Source: Cyanobium sp. NS01 (GTDB lineage Bacteria; Cyanobacteriota; Cyanobacteriia; PCC-6307; Cyanobiaceae). Taken from it: DNA of 64,000 nt. Made by a program: the position numbers and the translations under genes. The notes below the pieces were generated by a model that had not been told where the DNA came from, made no database searches, and worked only from the letters and a program-made list of their open reading frames with translations. Of the stretch, positions 56,306 to 64,000 are shown in pieces. Where the stretch lies: NCBI RefSeq assembly GCF_014280235.1, contig NZ_CP047940.1:372001-436000 (forward strand). The letters are read 5' to 3'. Every line of letters starts with the position of its first letter. Position 1 is the stretch's first letter.

Positions 56306-56448
56306 AGCACCCTGCCCACGTTCCCAACGCAGCGACGCCGGGGCTCCCGATCATGTCGATGCCCGCTGCGCCGGCCCTGCCAGGCCAGGATGGAACGGTG
56401 TGGAGCTCAAAGCTCGACACCGCCAGCCCATTGCATCGTCCTGGAATC

Positions 56449-56853
56449 ATGCCGAGGTCATTCCCATGGGTGTGGATCGGCGTGCTGGGGCTGTTGCTGC
56501 TCGCGCCCTCTCCCGCCGGCCGCGTGCTGTTGGACGTGCTCGGTGGCATCACCCTCACCCTGTTGCTGTTGCCGCTGTTCCTGGCTGGCGCGGGTGTGGT
56601 GGCCTGGCAGCTGTTGAAGCGGCGCATCAGGGTGTGTCCCAGCTGCGGCCTGACCAGCTTCGGGGCCCCTGTCTGCCCGGCCTGCGGCACCGGGCTGGAC
56701 GCTGACGCCGTCGGCGTTGAGCAGGCCCAGGTGTTCGGGGGTGATTCCTTCACGTCCCGTGCATCTGGAGGCGTTGATGCCGCCTCGGCCACGATTGATG
56801 TGGATGTGGTGTCCTCCCAGGACCTGGATGACGAGGGAACGTCACCGCGCTGA
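56449..56853 (+). CDS. membrane-anchored zinc-ribbon hypothetical protein
   Basis: From ATG 56449, 134 aa: two hydrophobic segments (about 4-22, FPWVWIGVLGLLLLAPSP, and 27-52), then a zinc ribbon with CPSCG and CPACG, then an acidic Ser/Asp/Val-rich tail. An ATG at 56353 would add 32 residues. I recognise no named family. It probably faces the cytosol with a metal-binding domain. It lies downstream of the BrkB-like gene. Confidence 0.6.
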   Translation: MPRSFPWVWIGVLGLLLLAPSPAGRVLLDVLGGITLTLLLLPLFLAGAGVVAWQLLKRRIRVCPSCGLTSFGAPVCPACGTGLDADAVGVEQAQVFGGDSFTSRASGGVDAASATIDVDVVSSQDLDDEGTSPR

Positions 56854-56934
56854 TCATGTATCGCCGTGCTGATGCAGCCTCGACAGCTGAGCAGCGGGCC
56901 ATTGCTGGGCCCTGACCAGGCGCTCACAACGCCC

Positions 56935-57327
56935 TCAGGCACTGGAGCGTTCGTCGAGCCGTCGCTCGCGCAGATAGAGAAACAGGGGGGCGCCGCAGGC
57001 GAAGGCGATCAGGAGGCAGGCCGCGATCACCAGGGGCAGCCCACGCATCTTCAGGCGGCGGCTTTCCTGCACGATCCAGATCAGCACCGCCGTGGCCCCG
57101 ATCGCCAGATCCCGCGACAGGGAGGCGGCGGCTGGGTTGGCGTTGGCCAGGCCGATGAACTGGCCCAGATCAAAGCTGCCGCCATAGGCGCGCATGTAGT
57201 CGAGATTGGCGAGCCAGGGCAGAACCGCCCCCGCCACGGCCAGGCCCAGGTAGAGCCAACGCAGCCAGGCGCTGGGGGGCTGCTCGGGCCTGAGGGCAGC
57301 CGGGGCTGGGCTGGGAGACGGGGTCAT
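56935..57327 (-). CDS. DUF2834 family membrane protein
   Basis: 130 aa with three hydrophobic helices (about 22-41, 70-90, 98-118). WLYLGLAVAGAVLPWLANLDYMRAYGGSFDLGQFIGLANANPAA followed by SRDLAIGATAVLIWIVQESRRL is typical of DUF2834. Function is unknown. Its start overlaps the xseB stop by 4 bp, placing it last in the xseA-xseB unit. Confidence 0.8.
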   Translation of the reverse strand: MTPSPSPAPAALRPEQPPSAWLRWLYLGLAVAGAVLPWLANLDYMRAYGGSFDLGQFIGLANANPAAASLSRDLAIGATAVLIWIVQESRRLKMRGLPLVIAACLLIAFACGAPLFLYLRERRLDERSSA

Positions 57328-57581
57328 GGCGTGTAGGGGGTGGGGTCGCTGTTGTCATCGCCGCTGGGATCCCAGAGCAGCACCTCCTGCTCCACCTTGC
57401 TGAGGATCTGTTCACAGCGCTCGGCATAGGCCTGGGCCCGCCGGTAGTGGCCAGTCATCTCCTCCACATCCAGATCAGGGCTCTGCAGCTCGGCCAGAAT
57501 CAGCTCCAGAGCCGTGTGGGCCTCGCGGTAACTGAGGCCGGCCGCGATCGTTTCGGCGCTGCGGGATCTCTTGCTGGCCAT
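57324..57581 (-). CDS. xseB: exodeoxyribonuclease VII small subunit
   Basis: 85 aa from ATG 57581. The helical core LSYREAHTALELILAELQSPDLDVEEMTGHYRRAQAYAERCEQIL fits the XseB coiled-coil fold. It acts with XseA to degrade single-stranded DNA. It begins 2 bp after xseA. Confidence 0.9.
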   Translation of the reverse strand: MASKRSRSAETIAAGLSYREAHTALELILAELQSPDLDVEEMTGHYRRAQAYAERCEQILSKVEQEVLLWDPSGDDNSDPTPYTP

Positions 57582-57583
57582 GG

Positions 57584-58783
57584 TCAGGATCGGGGCTGGT
57601 CCGCAGAGGGATTGGGCCCAATCTCGCGCACCTCGGCCACGGCCCGACCATCGGCCCATTCCAGCATCACCTGGGAGCCAGATCGCACCGCCCCGACCGA
57701 CCGCAGCAGCTCCCCCTCAGCTGAGCGGATCAGGCTGAAGCCCCGCCTGAGCACCTGCTCGGGGGAGAGGGCTCGCAGCAGGGCCTGGGTCTGCCGGAGG
57801 GTCTGGCGGCGTTGCTGCAGCAGCTGGCGGGGGTGCAGCTGCTGCAGGCGTTCCTCAAGCCGCCCGACCTGCTGGCGCTGGCCCTGCAGGTGCCAGCGGA
57901 TCAGCTGTCCGAGCTGTCGGCGCGTCTGCAACAGGCTGGCCAGCACGCTCTGACGCTCCGGCAGCAGAGCCACCAGGGCGGCGGTGGGTGTGGCGGCGCG
58001 GTAGTCGGCCACCAGATCGGCGATGGTGGTGTCGTCCTCATGGCCGATGCCGCTCACCAGAGGCACCGGGCTCTCGGCCAGGAGCCGGGCCAGGTCTTCT
58101 CCGTCAAAGACGGCGAGGTCTTCGCGGCTGCCGCCGCCGCGGGCCAGCACGATGGCCTCGATGCCCTCCCGGGCCCCCCGGCCATAGAGGCTGCGCAGCG
58201 CGGCGCAGATGCGGGCCTCCACGCCTCCCTGCACAGGGATCGGCACCAGCAGCACGGCCGTGGCCGGCCAGCGCTCCGCCGCCGTGCGCAGCATGTCGGC
58301 CAGGGCGGAGCTGGGCACGCTGGTGAGCAGGGCGATGCGCTGGGGGGCGTGGGGCAGGGGCCGCTTGCGCTCCTCATCGAACAGCCCCTCACCGATCAGC
58401 GCCCCCCGCACCTGCTCGAAGCGGCGCATCACGCTGCTGAGGCTTGGCCTGAGGTCCAGCACCTGCACGCACAGGGAGGCGCGGCTGGCCCAGAAGTTGA
58501 TCTTGCCCACCACCACCACCCCATCGCCATCAGCGGGCTGCAGGCTGAGCTTCTGTCGTTGGGAGGCCCACACCACGGCCGAGATCGAGGCCTGCTCATC
58601 CACCAGGGTCATCCACAGGTGCCCCTTCTTGAGCTGGGGCCTGCTGACGGTGGCCTCCAGCAGAAAGCGGGGGGCAAAGCCCCGCTCGATCAGCGCCCCG
58701 ATGGCGGCATTGAGCTCCCTGACGCTGTAGCGCGGCAGGGCCTGGCCAGGGGGCCAGGGGGCCGGGGAAGGGACCGCCAGCAT
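57584..58783 (-). CDS. xseA: exodeoxyribonuclease VII large subunit
   Basis: 399 aa. An N-terminal OB-fold (about 18-120, YSVRELNAAIGALIERGF...GHLWMTLVD) is followed by the catalytic domain with ARGGGSREDLAVFDGEDLARLL and SGIGHEDDTTIADLVAD, then a coiled coil (about 270-340). The C-terminal strand (RRGFSLIRSAEGELL) closes the fold. Confidence 0.93.
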   Translation of the reverse strand: MLAVPSPAPWPPGQALPRYSVRELNAAIGALIERGFAPRFLLEATVSRPQLKKGHLWMTLVDEQASISAVVWASQRQKLSLQPADGDGVVVVGKINFWASRASLCVQVLDLRPSLSSVMRRFEQVRGALIGEGLFDEERKRPLPHAPQRIALLTSVPSSALADMLRTAAERWPATAVLLVPIPVQGGVEARICAALRSLYGRGAREGIEAIVLARGGGSREDLAVFDGEDLARLLAESPVPLVSGIGHEDDTTIADLVADYRAATPTAALVALLPERQSVLASLLQTRRQLGQLIRWHLQGQRQQVGRLEERLQQLHPRQLLQQRRQTLRQTQALLRALSPEQVLRRGFSLIRSAEGELLRSVGAVRSGSQVMLEWADGRAVAEVREIGPNPSADQPRS

Positions 58784-58787
58784 CGGC

Positions 58788-58994
58788 TCAGGACTGCAGC
58801 TGCTGGTAACAGCGCCACCAGTAGAGGCTCACCAGGCCCGCCAGGAGGGCCAGCAGCTGGCCGGCGGGGTGGTCGAGCCGTACCAGGCCGATGCAGCAGA
58901 TCACCAGGGCACTGCTCAGCAGCCTGGATCCATCCCGCCGGTTCCCCGGGAACAACGGCCTGCCGGCCAGGAAGCGCGCCATCGCCACCACCAC
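58788..58994 (-). CDS. small conserved hypothetical membrane protein
   Basis: 68 aa with two hydrophobic segments (about 26-38 and 44-60) and a Trp/Gln-rich end (YWWRCYQQLQS). An Arg/Asp-rich N-terminus precedes them. It sits 4 bp before xseA and 6 bp after hrpB, so it is probably part of one transcript. No named family is recognised. Confidence 0.6.
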   Translation of the reverse strand: MVVAMARFLAGRPLFPGNRRDGSRLLSSALVICCIGLVRLDHPAGQLLALLAGLVSLYWWRCYQQLQS

Positions 58995-59000
58995 TCATCA

Positions 59001-61565
59001 CTACGACGTGGCACCACTCTGACCGAGGGCCGCCTTGGTGAGGCGGGTGGGCTGGGCCCGGGCACCGTCCTCGGGCCAGGGATGTCTGGGATAGCGGCCA
59101 CGCAGCTCCCGTCGCACCTCCCGATAGCCGGCGGCCCAGAACCCCGCCAGATCCGAGGTGATCGCCGCTGGCCGCCCCGCCGGACTCAGCAGGTGCAGGG
59201 TCACCGGCAGCCTGCCGCCGAGCACGGTCGGCCCCTCTGCGACCCCAAAGAACTCCTGCAGCTTCGCCGCCAGCACCGGCGCTCCGCCGCTGTAGTCGAG
59301 GCGCACCTGGCGCCCTGTCGGCAGGGTGAGGCTTCCAGGCAGCAGCTGATCCAGCTCGCGCCGCCGCGACCAGGGGAGCTCGGCCCAGAGCGCCTCGGCC
59401 AGGTCGAGCTGGGCCAGGTCGCCGAGGCTGCGCATCCCCACCAGGGATGGCCCCAGCCAGCTGCTGAGCTGCTCCAGCAAGGCGCTGTCCTTTCGGTCTG
59501 GCCAGGGCGCCCCCAGGTACTGGTGAGCCAGGTTGAGCCGCTGCTGCAGCTGGCGTGTGGCCGCGGTCCAGGGCAGGGCCGTCAGCCCCCGCTGGCACAG
59601 CCCCTCCTGCAGGGCAGCCGCCACCGCCGCGGCGTCGGCCTGGGGCCAGGGCCTGCGCTCCAGCACCAGGGCATCGAGCCGCAGGGTCCGCTCGCAGCGC
59701 ACCCTGCCGGCGCTGGCATCCCAACGGGCCTGCTCCAGCCACTGCCCCTGCTGCTCCGCCAGGGCCTGCAGCTGCTCCAGCGGCAGCGGCACCGCCAGCA
59801 GGATGCGCGCATCCTGCTGGGCTCCATCGAGCACCGCCACGGCCAGGGCCGGCTCCCCCACCAGCGGGTCCTGGGGGTGGAGGGTGGCTCCGCGGCCGCT
59901 GCGCAGCAGGAAGCGACCGCGGCCATCGGGCCGGGCCAGGGCGAGCCGTTCCGGATAGGCGGCTGCCACCAGGCGGGCCGTGAGCGTGGCGTCATCCCCG
60001 GGGGTGTTGCCGGGCAGCCCGGACAGATGCATAGCGGGATCCGAGGCCTTGCCCGCTGCGGCCTGGCGCAGCCACTGGGCCTGGAGGCGGCGCAGGGGGT
60101 GGCCGCTCGACTGGCGGCGCAGCCAGTCCAGCCGGGCGAGCAGATCGCTGCCGGCCTCCTGGCGGCCGAGGGGGTCGCGCTCGCTCAGCAGCACGGCCAG
60201 GGCACTGGCCAGGGGCTGCGCTCCCCACTGCTCCGCCACCACCAGCATGTGGCCGAGCCGGGGGTGCAGGCCCAGCTCCGCCAGGCGGCGGCCGTGGCGG
60301 CTCAGCCTGCCGTTGGCCTCGATGGCCTGCAGCTGCTCCAACCGCTGCAGGGCCTCTGCCAGGGCCGCGGCGGGCGGCGGATCCAGCCAGGCCAGCGCCG
60401 TGCCGAGGGGATCGCCCCACCTGGCCAGCTGCAGGGCCAGGGGAAGAGGGTCGGCCTCCAGCAGCGCCGCAGGGTCGTGGGCGGGGCGTCGCTGCTGCTC
60501 GGCGGGGGACCAGAGCCGCACGCAGTGCCCCGGTCCCAGCCTGCCGGCCCGCCCGGTGCGCTGCTCGGCACTGGCCCGGCTGGCCGGCAGGGTCACCAGG
60601 CCCTCCAGGCCGGTGCCCGGATCGAAGCGACTGCGGCGGCTGAGGCCGGCATCGATCACCAGGCCCACACCGGCGATGGTGAGGGAGCTCTCGGCCAGGC
60701 TGGTGGCCAGCACCACCTTGGGGCGCCCGGGCCTGGCGGCGGCGATGGCGATGCTCTGCTGTTCCAGGGGCAGGCTGCCGTGCAGGGCCACCCAGTCGAT
60801 GGCATCGCCCCAGCCGCAGGCCTCCAGGGCCCGCCCGCAGGCGTGGATCTCCGCCTGACCTGGCAGGAACACCAGGGCGGTGGTGCCCAGTGCGGCATCG
60901 GCTGCAACAGGGTCATGGGGCCAGCCCTGGCTTTCGAGGGCGCGCACCACCTGCCGGGCCAGGGGCTCGTCTGGGCGGGGCAGCTGGTGCGCCACGCTCA
61001 CCGGATGGCTGCGGCCGGCGCTGCGCAACACGCTGGCCTCGGGCATCTGGGCGGCCAGGGCCTCGAGTTCCAGCGTGGCTGACATCACCACCAGGCGCAG
61101 GTCGGGAGCCAGCAGCTCCCGGGCCTGGCGCACCAGGGCCAGGGCCAGGTCGGTGTCGGCATGGCGCTCGTGGAACTCATCGAGGATCAGACAACCCACT
61201 CCCTCCAGGGCCGGATCAGCCTGGAGCCTGCGCAGGAACAGGCCGCCGGTGAGCACCTCGATGCGGGTGGCCGCACTGACGCGCCGCTCCAGCCTCACGC
61301 TGTAGCCCACCCGCTGGCCCACCGGTTCGCCCAGCTCAGCAGCCAGCCGCTGGGCTGCAGCCCGGGCGGCGAGACGCCGTGGCTCCACCATCCACACCCG
61401 TGGGGTGGCCGGCCCAGCGCCGGCGTTGAGGGCGCCCAGCGCGGCCCCCGGCACCCGGGTGGTCTTGCCGGCACCGGGTGGGGCCTGAAGCAGCAGGGTG
61501 GCGCCGGGCAGGGCCAGGGTGGCCTCGATGCTGCCCAGCAGAGCATCGATCGGCAGCGGCTCCAT
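59001..61565 (-). CDS. hrpB: ATP-dependent helicase HrpB
   Basis: DEAH-box RNA-helicase-like protein of 854 aa. Walker A is APPGAGKTTRV (about 28-38), the DEAH-type box reads LDEFHERHAD near 128, the SAT motif is MSATLE, and motif VI is EQRTGRAGRLGPG. The C-terminal half carries the HrpB-specific domain with SGRGATL and the final PWPEDG. Its substrate in cells is not clear. Confidence 0.92.
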   Translation of the reverse strand: MEPLPIDALLGSIEATLALPGATLLLQAPPGAGKTTRVPGAALGALNAGAGPATPRVWMVEPRRLAARAAAQRLAAELGEPVGQRVGYSVRLERRVSAATRIEVLTGGLFLRRLQADPALEGVGCLILDEFHERHADTDLALALVRQARELLAPDLRLVVMSATLELEALAAQMPEASVLRSAGRSHPVSVAHQLPRPDEPLARQVVRALESQGWPHDPVAADAALGTTALVFLPGQAEIHACGRALEACGWGDAIDWVALHGSLPLEQQSIAIAAARPGRPKVVLATSLAESSLTIAGVGLVIDAGLSRRSRFDPGTGLEGLVTLPASRASAEQRTGRAGRLGPGHCVRLWSPAEQQRRPAHDPAALLEADPLPLALQLARWGDPLGTALAWLDPPPAAALAEALQRLEQLQAIEANGRLSRHGRRLAELGLHPRLGHMLVVAEQWGAQPLASALAVLLSERDPLGRQEAGSDLLARLDWLRRQSSGHPLRRLQAQWLRQAAAGKASDPAMHLSGLPGNTPGDDATLTARLVAAAYPERLALARPDGRGRFLLRSGRGATLHPQDPLVGEPALAVAVLDGAQQDARILLAVPLPLEQLQALAEQQGQWLEQARWDASAGRVRCERTLRLDALVLERRPWPQADAAAVAAALQEGLCQRGLTALPWTAATRQLQQRLNLAHQYLGAPWPDRKDSALLEQLSSWLGPSLVGMRSLGDLAQLDLAEALWAELPWSRRRELDQLLPGSLTLPTGRQVRLDYSGGAPVLAAKLQEFFGVAEGPTVLGGRLPVTLHLLSPAGRPAAITSDLAGFWAAGYREVRRELRGRYPRHPWPEDGARAQPTRLTKAALGQSGATS

Positions 61566-61620
61566 CAGCCTGCCCGTCCAGGCCGGGGCCGCGCCGGCGG
61601 CCTGATCGCAGACTCCGGCG

Positions 61621-62004
61621 TCAGCGCACGTGCCTCACGCCATCCACCGGGTGGTAGGCCTCGCCGGTGAGTTCTTCGTAGACCACGGCGGGCAGCCCGG
61701 TCTCGAACATCGTCTGCAGGGCCTCCTTGAGGTAAGGGTTCCAGCCGCCGGTGCTCACCTTGCCGTGGCGCACAGTCCAGTCCCAGGTGCCCTGGAGATC
61801 CCTGGGAATGCGGCCTTCCCGGTCGCGTCGGGCCACCAGGTCCTGGGATTCCACCAGGCCCACCAGCACTGGCGCCTTGCCATAGGCAGGGGTGAGGCTC
61901 AGCTCCAGCCGGATCGGATCGTCCTTCACCAGTTTGAGGCGAAAGCGAGGAGGCAGCTTGAGGTTCCGCAACAGTGCCGCCACGATGCGCGTGCGTGGAT
62001 CCAA
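61621..62004 (-). CDS. conserved cyanobacterial hypothetical protein
   Basis: 127 aa, soluble, basic at the N-terminus. It starts MDPRTRIVAALLRNLKLPPRFRLKLVKDD and ends in TGEAYHPVDGVRHVR; the WDWTVRHGKVSTGGWNPYLKEALQTM block has a strand-helix look. I recall similar proteins in Synechococcus but no family name or function. It lies 55 bp before hrpB. Confidence 0.65.
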   Translation of the reverse strand: MDPRTRIVAALLRNLKLPPRFRLKLVKDDPIRLELSLTPAYGKAPVLVGLVESQDLVARRDREGRIPRDLQGTWDWTVRHGKVSTGGWNPYLKEALQTMFETGLPAVVYEELTGEAYHPVDGVRHVR

Positions 62005-62061
62005 ATGCTCGCCCTCCCTGAAATCACGTGCTCAACGGTGAGCCTATTCAGTGACGGGGCC

Positions 62062-62364
62062 TCAGCCGGGATCGCCGGGGAAGGCGGGCCGCTCGTTGTC
62101 ACCGCTGAAGCGCACGGTGAGCAGATCTTCATCGGTGAGCTGGCCTTGGGCGTCCAGCAGCTCGGGGTGGATGGTGAGCCGTCCCGTGCGATCGGCGGCC
62201 CCAGGAACGGAGGGGACGCCAGCGTTGGCGCGTTGCGGCGGGCGATCCCCGGGCGCCGAGATGGCCCTGAAGCCCTGGCCCATCACCCGGAAGGCCTGCC
62301 AGAGCAGGGCCAGGAAACAGATGCCGTAGAGGATCGGAAAGATCTGGGAGAGGATCGCGTTCAT
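62062..62364 (-). CDS. DUF2973 family small membrane-anchored protein
   Basis: From ATG 62364, 100 aa: an N-terminal membrane segment (about 5-27, LSQIFPILYGICFLALLWQAF), a polar linker, and the conserved IHPELLDAQGQLTDEDLLTVRFSGDN, which is the mark of DUF2973. It is cyanobacteria-specific with unknown function. A tiny membrane-protein gene lies 46 bp upstream. Confidence 0.8.
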   Translation of the reverse strand: MNAILSQIFPILYGICFLALLWQAFRVMGQGFRAISAPGDRPPQRANAGVPSVPGAADRTGRLTIHPELLDAQGQLTDEDLLTVRFSGDNERPAFPGDPG

Positions 62365-62410
62365 GGCCTGGGGCCTGCTGCAGTGGGACTCGGACGGACC
62401 GTCTGCCCCA

Positions 62411-62524
62411 TCATTGCCTGGATTGACTGGAATTGGATCCGCTGTTGGCCAGCATCCAGGCCCACAGCGTGGTGCAGGCAGCGCCAAAGGTCAGAAAGGC
62501 GAGTAGCAGTCGCTCGGTGTCCAT
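62411..62524 (-). CDS. tiny single-span membrane protein (37 aa)
   Basis: ATG at 62522-62524, stop TGA at 62411-62413. The product is MDTERLLLAFLTFGAACTTLW then AWMLANSG and a polar tail; one membrane helix (about 5-26). It stands right before the DUF2973 gene on the same strand and shares the divergent promoter region with htrA. It is too short for a firm family call, but a similar tiny protein before DUF2973 genes may exist in relatives. Confidence 0.55.
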   Translation of the reverse strand: MDTERLLLAFLTFGAACTTLWAWMLANSGSNSSQSRQ

Positions 62525-62721
62525 GGGTCGATACAAATCTTTGCTTAATCTAGGGGGTGGTGTGGCGCTGCGGCGTCTGGAGCGCCAGGGGGCGTTCCGT
62601 CTGCTGGCCTGCCTACGGTTGGAATGTCATCTCCTGTCGGTTCGCCGCTTCCCTTCACTGGCCAGTCCATTGCTGGCTCCGAGTCGCCTTCACCGCCCCC
62701 AGATGTTCTGATCTGATCGCC

Positions 62722-63957
62722 ATGGCCCACCTGCGCCTGCGTTCCATCCCCGTCCGATCCCGGGCCGTTCGAGCCAGGGCCAGTCGCTCCGGGGCTGCTC
62801 TGCCCGGTCTCACCGCGTCCCTGCTGGTTTCGGGGTCCATGTTGGCGGTCCTGGTCGCTCCTCCGGGGTGGCTGAGGCCTTTCAGCCAGCCGCTGGCGCC
62901 CGCCGCCTCGGCCCAGTCCAGGGGGTCGGCTGCAGGGGCGGCCCTGGGCCGTCAGTCGTTCGTGGCAGCAGCCGTGCGCCGCGCTGGCCCCTCCGTGGTG
63001 ACGATCGACACCGAGCGCACCGTGCTGGTGCGGGGCGGCCGGGGTGGGGCCTCCAGCTCGCTGCTCAACGATCCGGCCTTTCGCCAGTTCTTCGGGCTGC
63101 CTCAGCAACGGGCCGCCCCCCCTTCCCAGCGCACCGAGCGAGGCCAGGGCAGTGGCTTCATCATTCAGCCTGACGGCCTCATCCTCACCAACGCCCACGT
63201 GGTCGAGAAGACCGACAGGGTGACGGTGGGGCTGCAGGACGGCCGGCGGGTGGAGGGCACGGTGGTGGGGCTCGACCGCCTCACGGACCTGGCGGTGGTG
63301 CGGCTCGCTGGACGGGGACCCTGGCCCGTGGCCCCCCTCGGCGATTCAGAGGACCTGCAGGTGGGTGACTGGGCGATCGCGGTGGGCAACCCCTACGGCC
63401 TCGACAACACCGTGACCATGGGGATCATCAGCAATCTCAACCGCAACGCCGCCAAGCTGGGCATCACCGACAAGCGGCTGGAGCTGATCCAGACCGATGC
63501 CGCCATCAACCCCGGCAACTCCGGTGGACCGCTGCTCAACGCTGACGGTGAGGTGATCGGCATCAACACGCTCGTGCGGCAGGGGCCGGGCGCTGGGCTG
63601 GGCTTTGCGATTCCGATCAACCGGGCCCGTGACATCGCCAGACAACTGCTCGCCACCGGCAAGGTGAGCCATCCGATGATCGGCATCGTCATGGACCTGG
63701 TGCGCCCGGGCGATGGCACGGGGCTGACCAGGGGGGTGCGGGTGGCCTCGGTGCTGGCCGACGGGCCTGCCGAGCGAGCGGGTCTGCAGCAGGGCGATGT
63801 GGTGGTGGCGGCCGGCGGGGAAACGGTGCTGGAGCCTTCCCAGGTGGTGGCTGCGGTGGAACGGGCCGGCGTGGGCGGAGAGATCACCCTCAACATCAGC
63901 CGGCAGGGTCAGAGCCGGAATGTGACGCTGGTGCCGGTGCAGATGGGCGGAGCCTGA
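62722..63957 (+). CDS. HtrA/Deg-type serine protease
   Basis: 411 aa from ATG 62722. A membrane or signal segment (about 25-60) is followed by the trypsin-like domain with the catalytic triad His in TNAHVV (about 159), Asp in LTDLAVV (about 188) and Ser in GNSGGPLL (about 267), then one PDZ domain (about 310-405). It degrades or refolds damaged proteins in the periplasm or lumen. Cyanobacteria have three (HtrA, HhoA, HhoB); which one this is cannot be told here. It is divergent from the tiny membrane gene. Confidence 0.92.
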   Translation: MAHLRLRSIPVRSRAVRARASRSGAALPGLTASLLVSGSMLAVLVAPPGWLRPFSQPLAPAASAQSRGSAAGAALGRQSFVAAAVRRAGPSVVTIDTERTVLVRGGRGGASSSLLNDPAFRQFFGLPQQRAAPPSQRTERGQGSGFIIQPDGLILTNAHVVEKTDRVTVGLQDGRRVEGTVVGLDRLTDLAVVRLAGRGPWPVAPLGDSEDLQVGDWAIAVGNPYGLDNTVTMGIISNLNRNAAKLGITDKRLELIQTDAAINPGNSGGPLLNADGEVIGINTLVRQGPGAGLGFAIPINRARDIARQLLATGKVSHPMIGIVMDLVRPGDGTGLTRGVRVASVLADGPAERAGLQQGDVVVAAGGETVLEPSQVVAAVERAGVGGEITLNISRQGQSRNVTLVPVQMGGA

Positions 63958-64000
63958 CAGCGCCGCCCCCGGCCTGAGCGGTTCACGCCTCCTGCCCCCA

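Noticed and set aside
62545-63198. Minus-strand frame opposite the htrA start
   Set aside because: Gly/Pro/Gln-rich without motifs, antisense to the protease domain.

Overview
The window is about 64 kb of very GC-rich (roughly two thirds G+C), densely packed chromosome from a picocyanobacterium. Photosystem II D2 and PsbU, Ycf3, PetL, NdhO, CRR7, zeta-carotene desaturase, RpaA, RpaB, SLH porin and several cyanobacteria-only families place it in the cyanobacteria. Base composition, short intergenic gaps and gene content fit the Cyanobium / Synechococcus subcluster 5 group (inference; the 16S gene at 49.6-51.1 kb can settle it). No prophage, transposase, CRISPR array, secondary-metabolite or restriction cluster is visible. 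It is core genome.

Layout. 0-5.2 kb: a YdcF-like gene end, then a minus-strand lipid unit (rpaB-plsX-fabH-fabD-plsC) in which a light-responsive regulator overlaps the start of fatty-acid and phospholipid synthesis. 5.3-12.3 kb: radA, ycf3, a copper P-type ATPase, tmk, holB and rpaA. 12.6-18 kb: tRNA-Asn, an ABC ATPase, a stand-alone psbD, an Asp/Asn hydroxylase-like gene and an SLH porin with a complex 5' region. 18-31 kb: a J-domain protein, ndhO, an epimerase, an LpxB-like protein, an A-type Fe-S carrier, crtQ, hemD, a TPR glycosyltransferase, nagZ, rbfA, a DUF751 gene and a GST. 30.8-42.6 kb: CRR7, aroK, a tandem-domain pterin synthase with a RibD-C reductase, a FemAB-like protein, a B12-type radical SAM protein, petL, rimO, VKOR-thioredoxin, nadB, psbU and a DUF3120 protein. 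42.7-49 kb: uppP, a cyanobacterial PDZ/radical SAM protein, a TolC-like protein, a PucC-type transporter and an IMPase-like protein. 49-55.3 kb: a complete rrn operon (16S, tRNA-Ile, tRNA-Ala, 23S, 5S) with its own terminator. 55.3-64 kb: a BrkB/YihY protein, xseA/xseB, hrpB, DUF2973 and a tiny membrane ORF, and an HtrA protease.

The most interesting signals are regulatory rather than new enzymes. The porin start carries a 9-nt perfect complement to the conserved Yfr1 sRNA motif over its Shine-Dalgarno, and upstream lie a 17-codon leader ORF and a strong hairpin. petL begins just after an 11-bp perfect inverted repeat whose right arm contains its Shine-Dalgarno. The sufA/crtQ divergent promoter region is built on a 10-bp inverted repeat. 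A CATG is shared by two divergent start codons. The rrn leader and spacer carry long-range complementary arms. On the protein side, the double pterin-synthase fusion has lost the catalytic His in its first copy.

Coordinates of rRNA ends and of starts marked as uncertain are approximate. Family names are from motif recognition only; no search was run.
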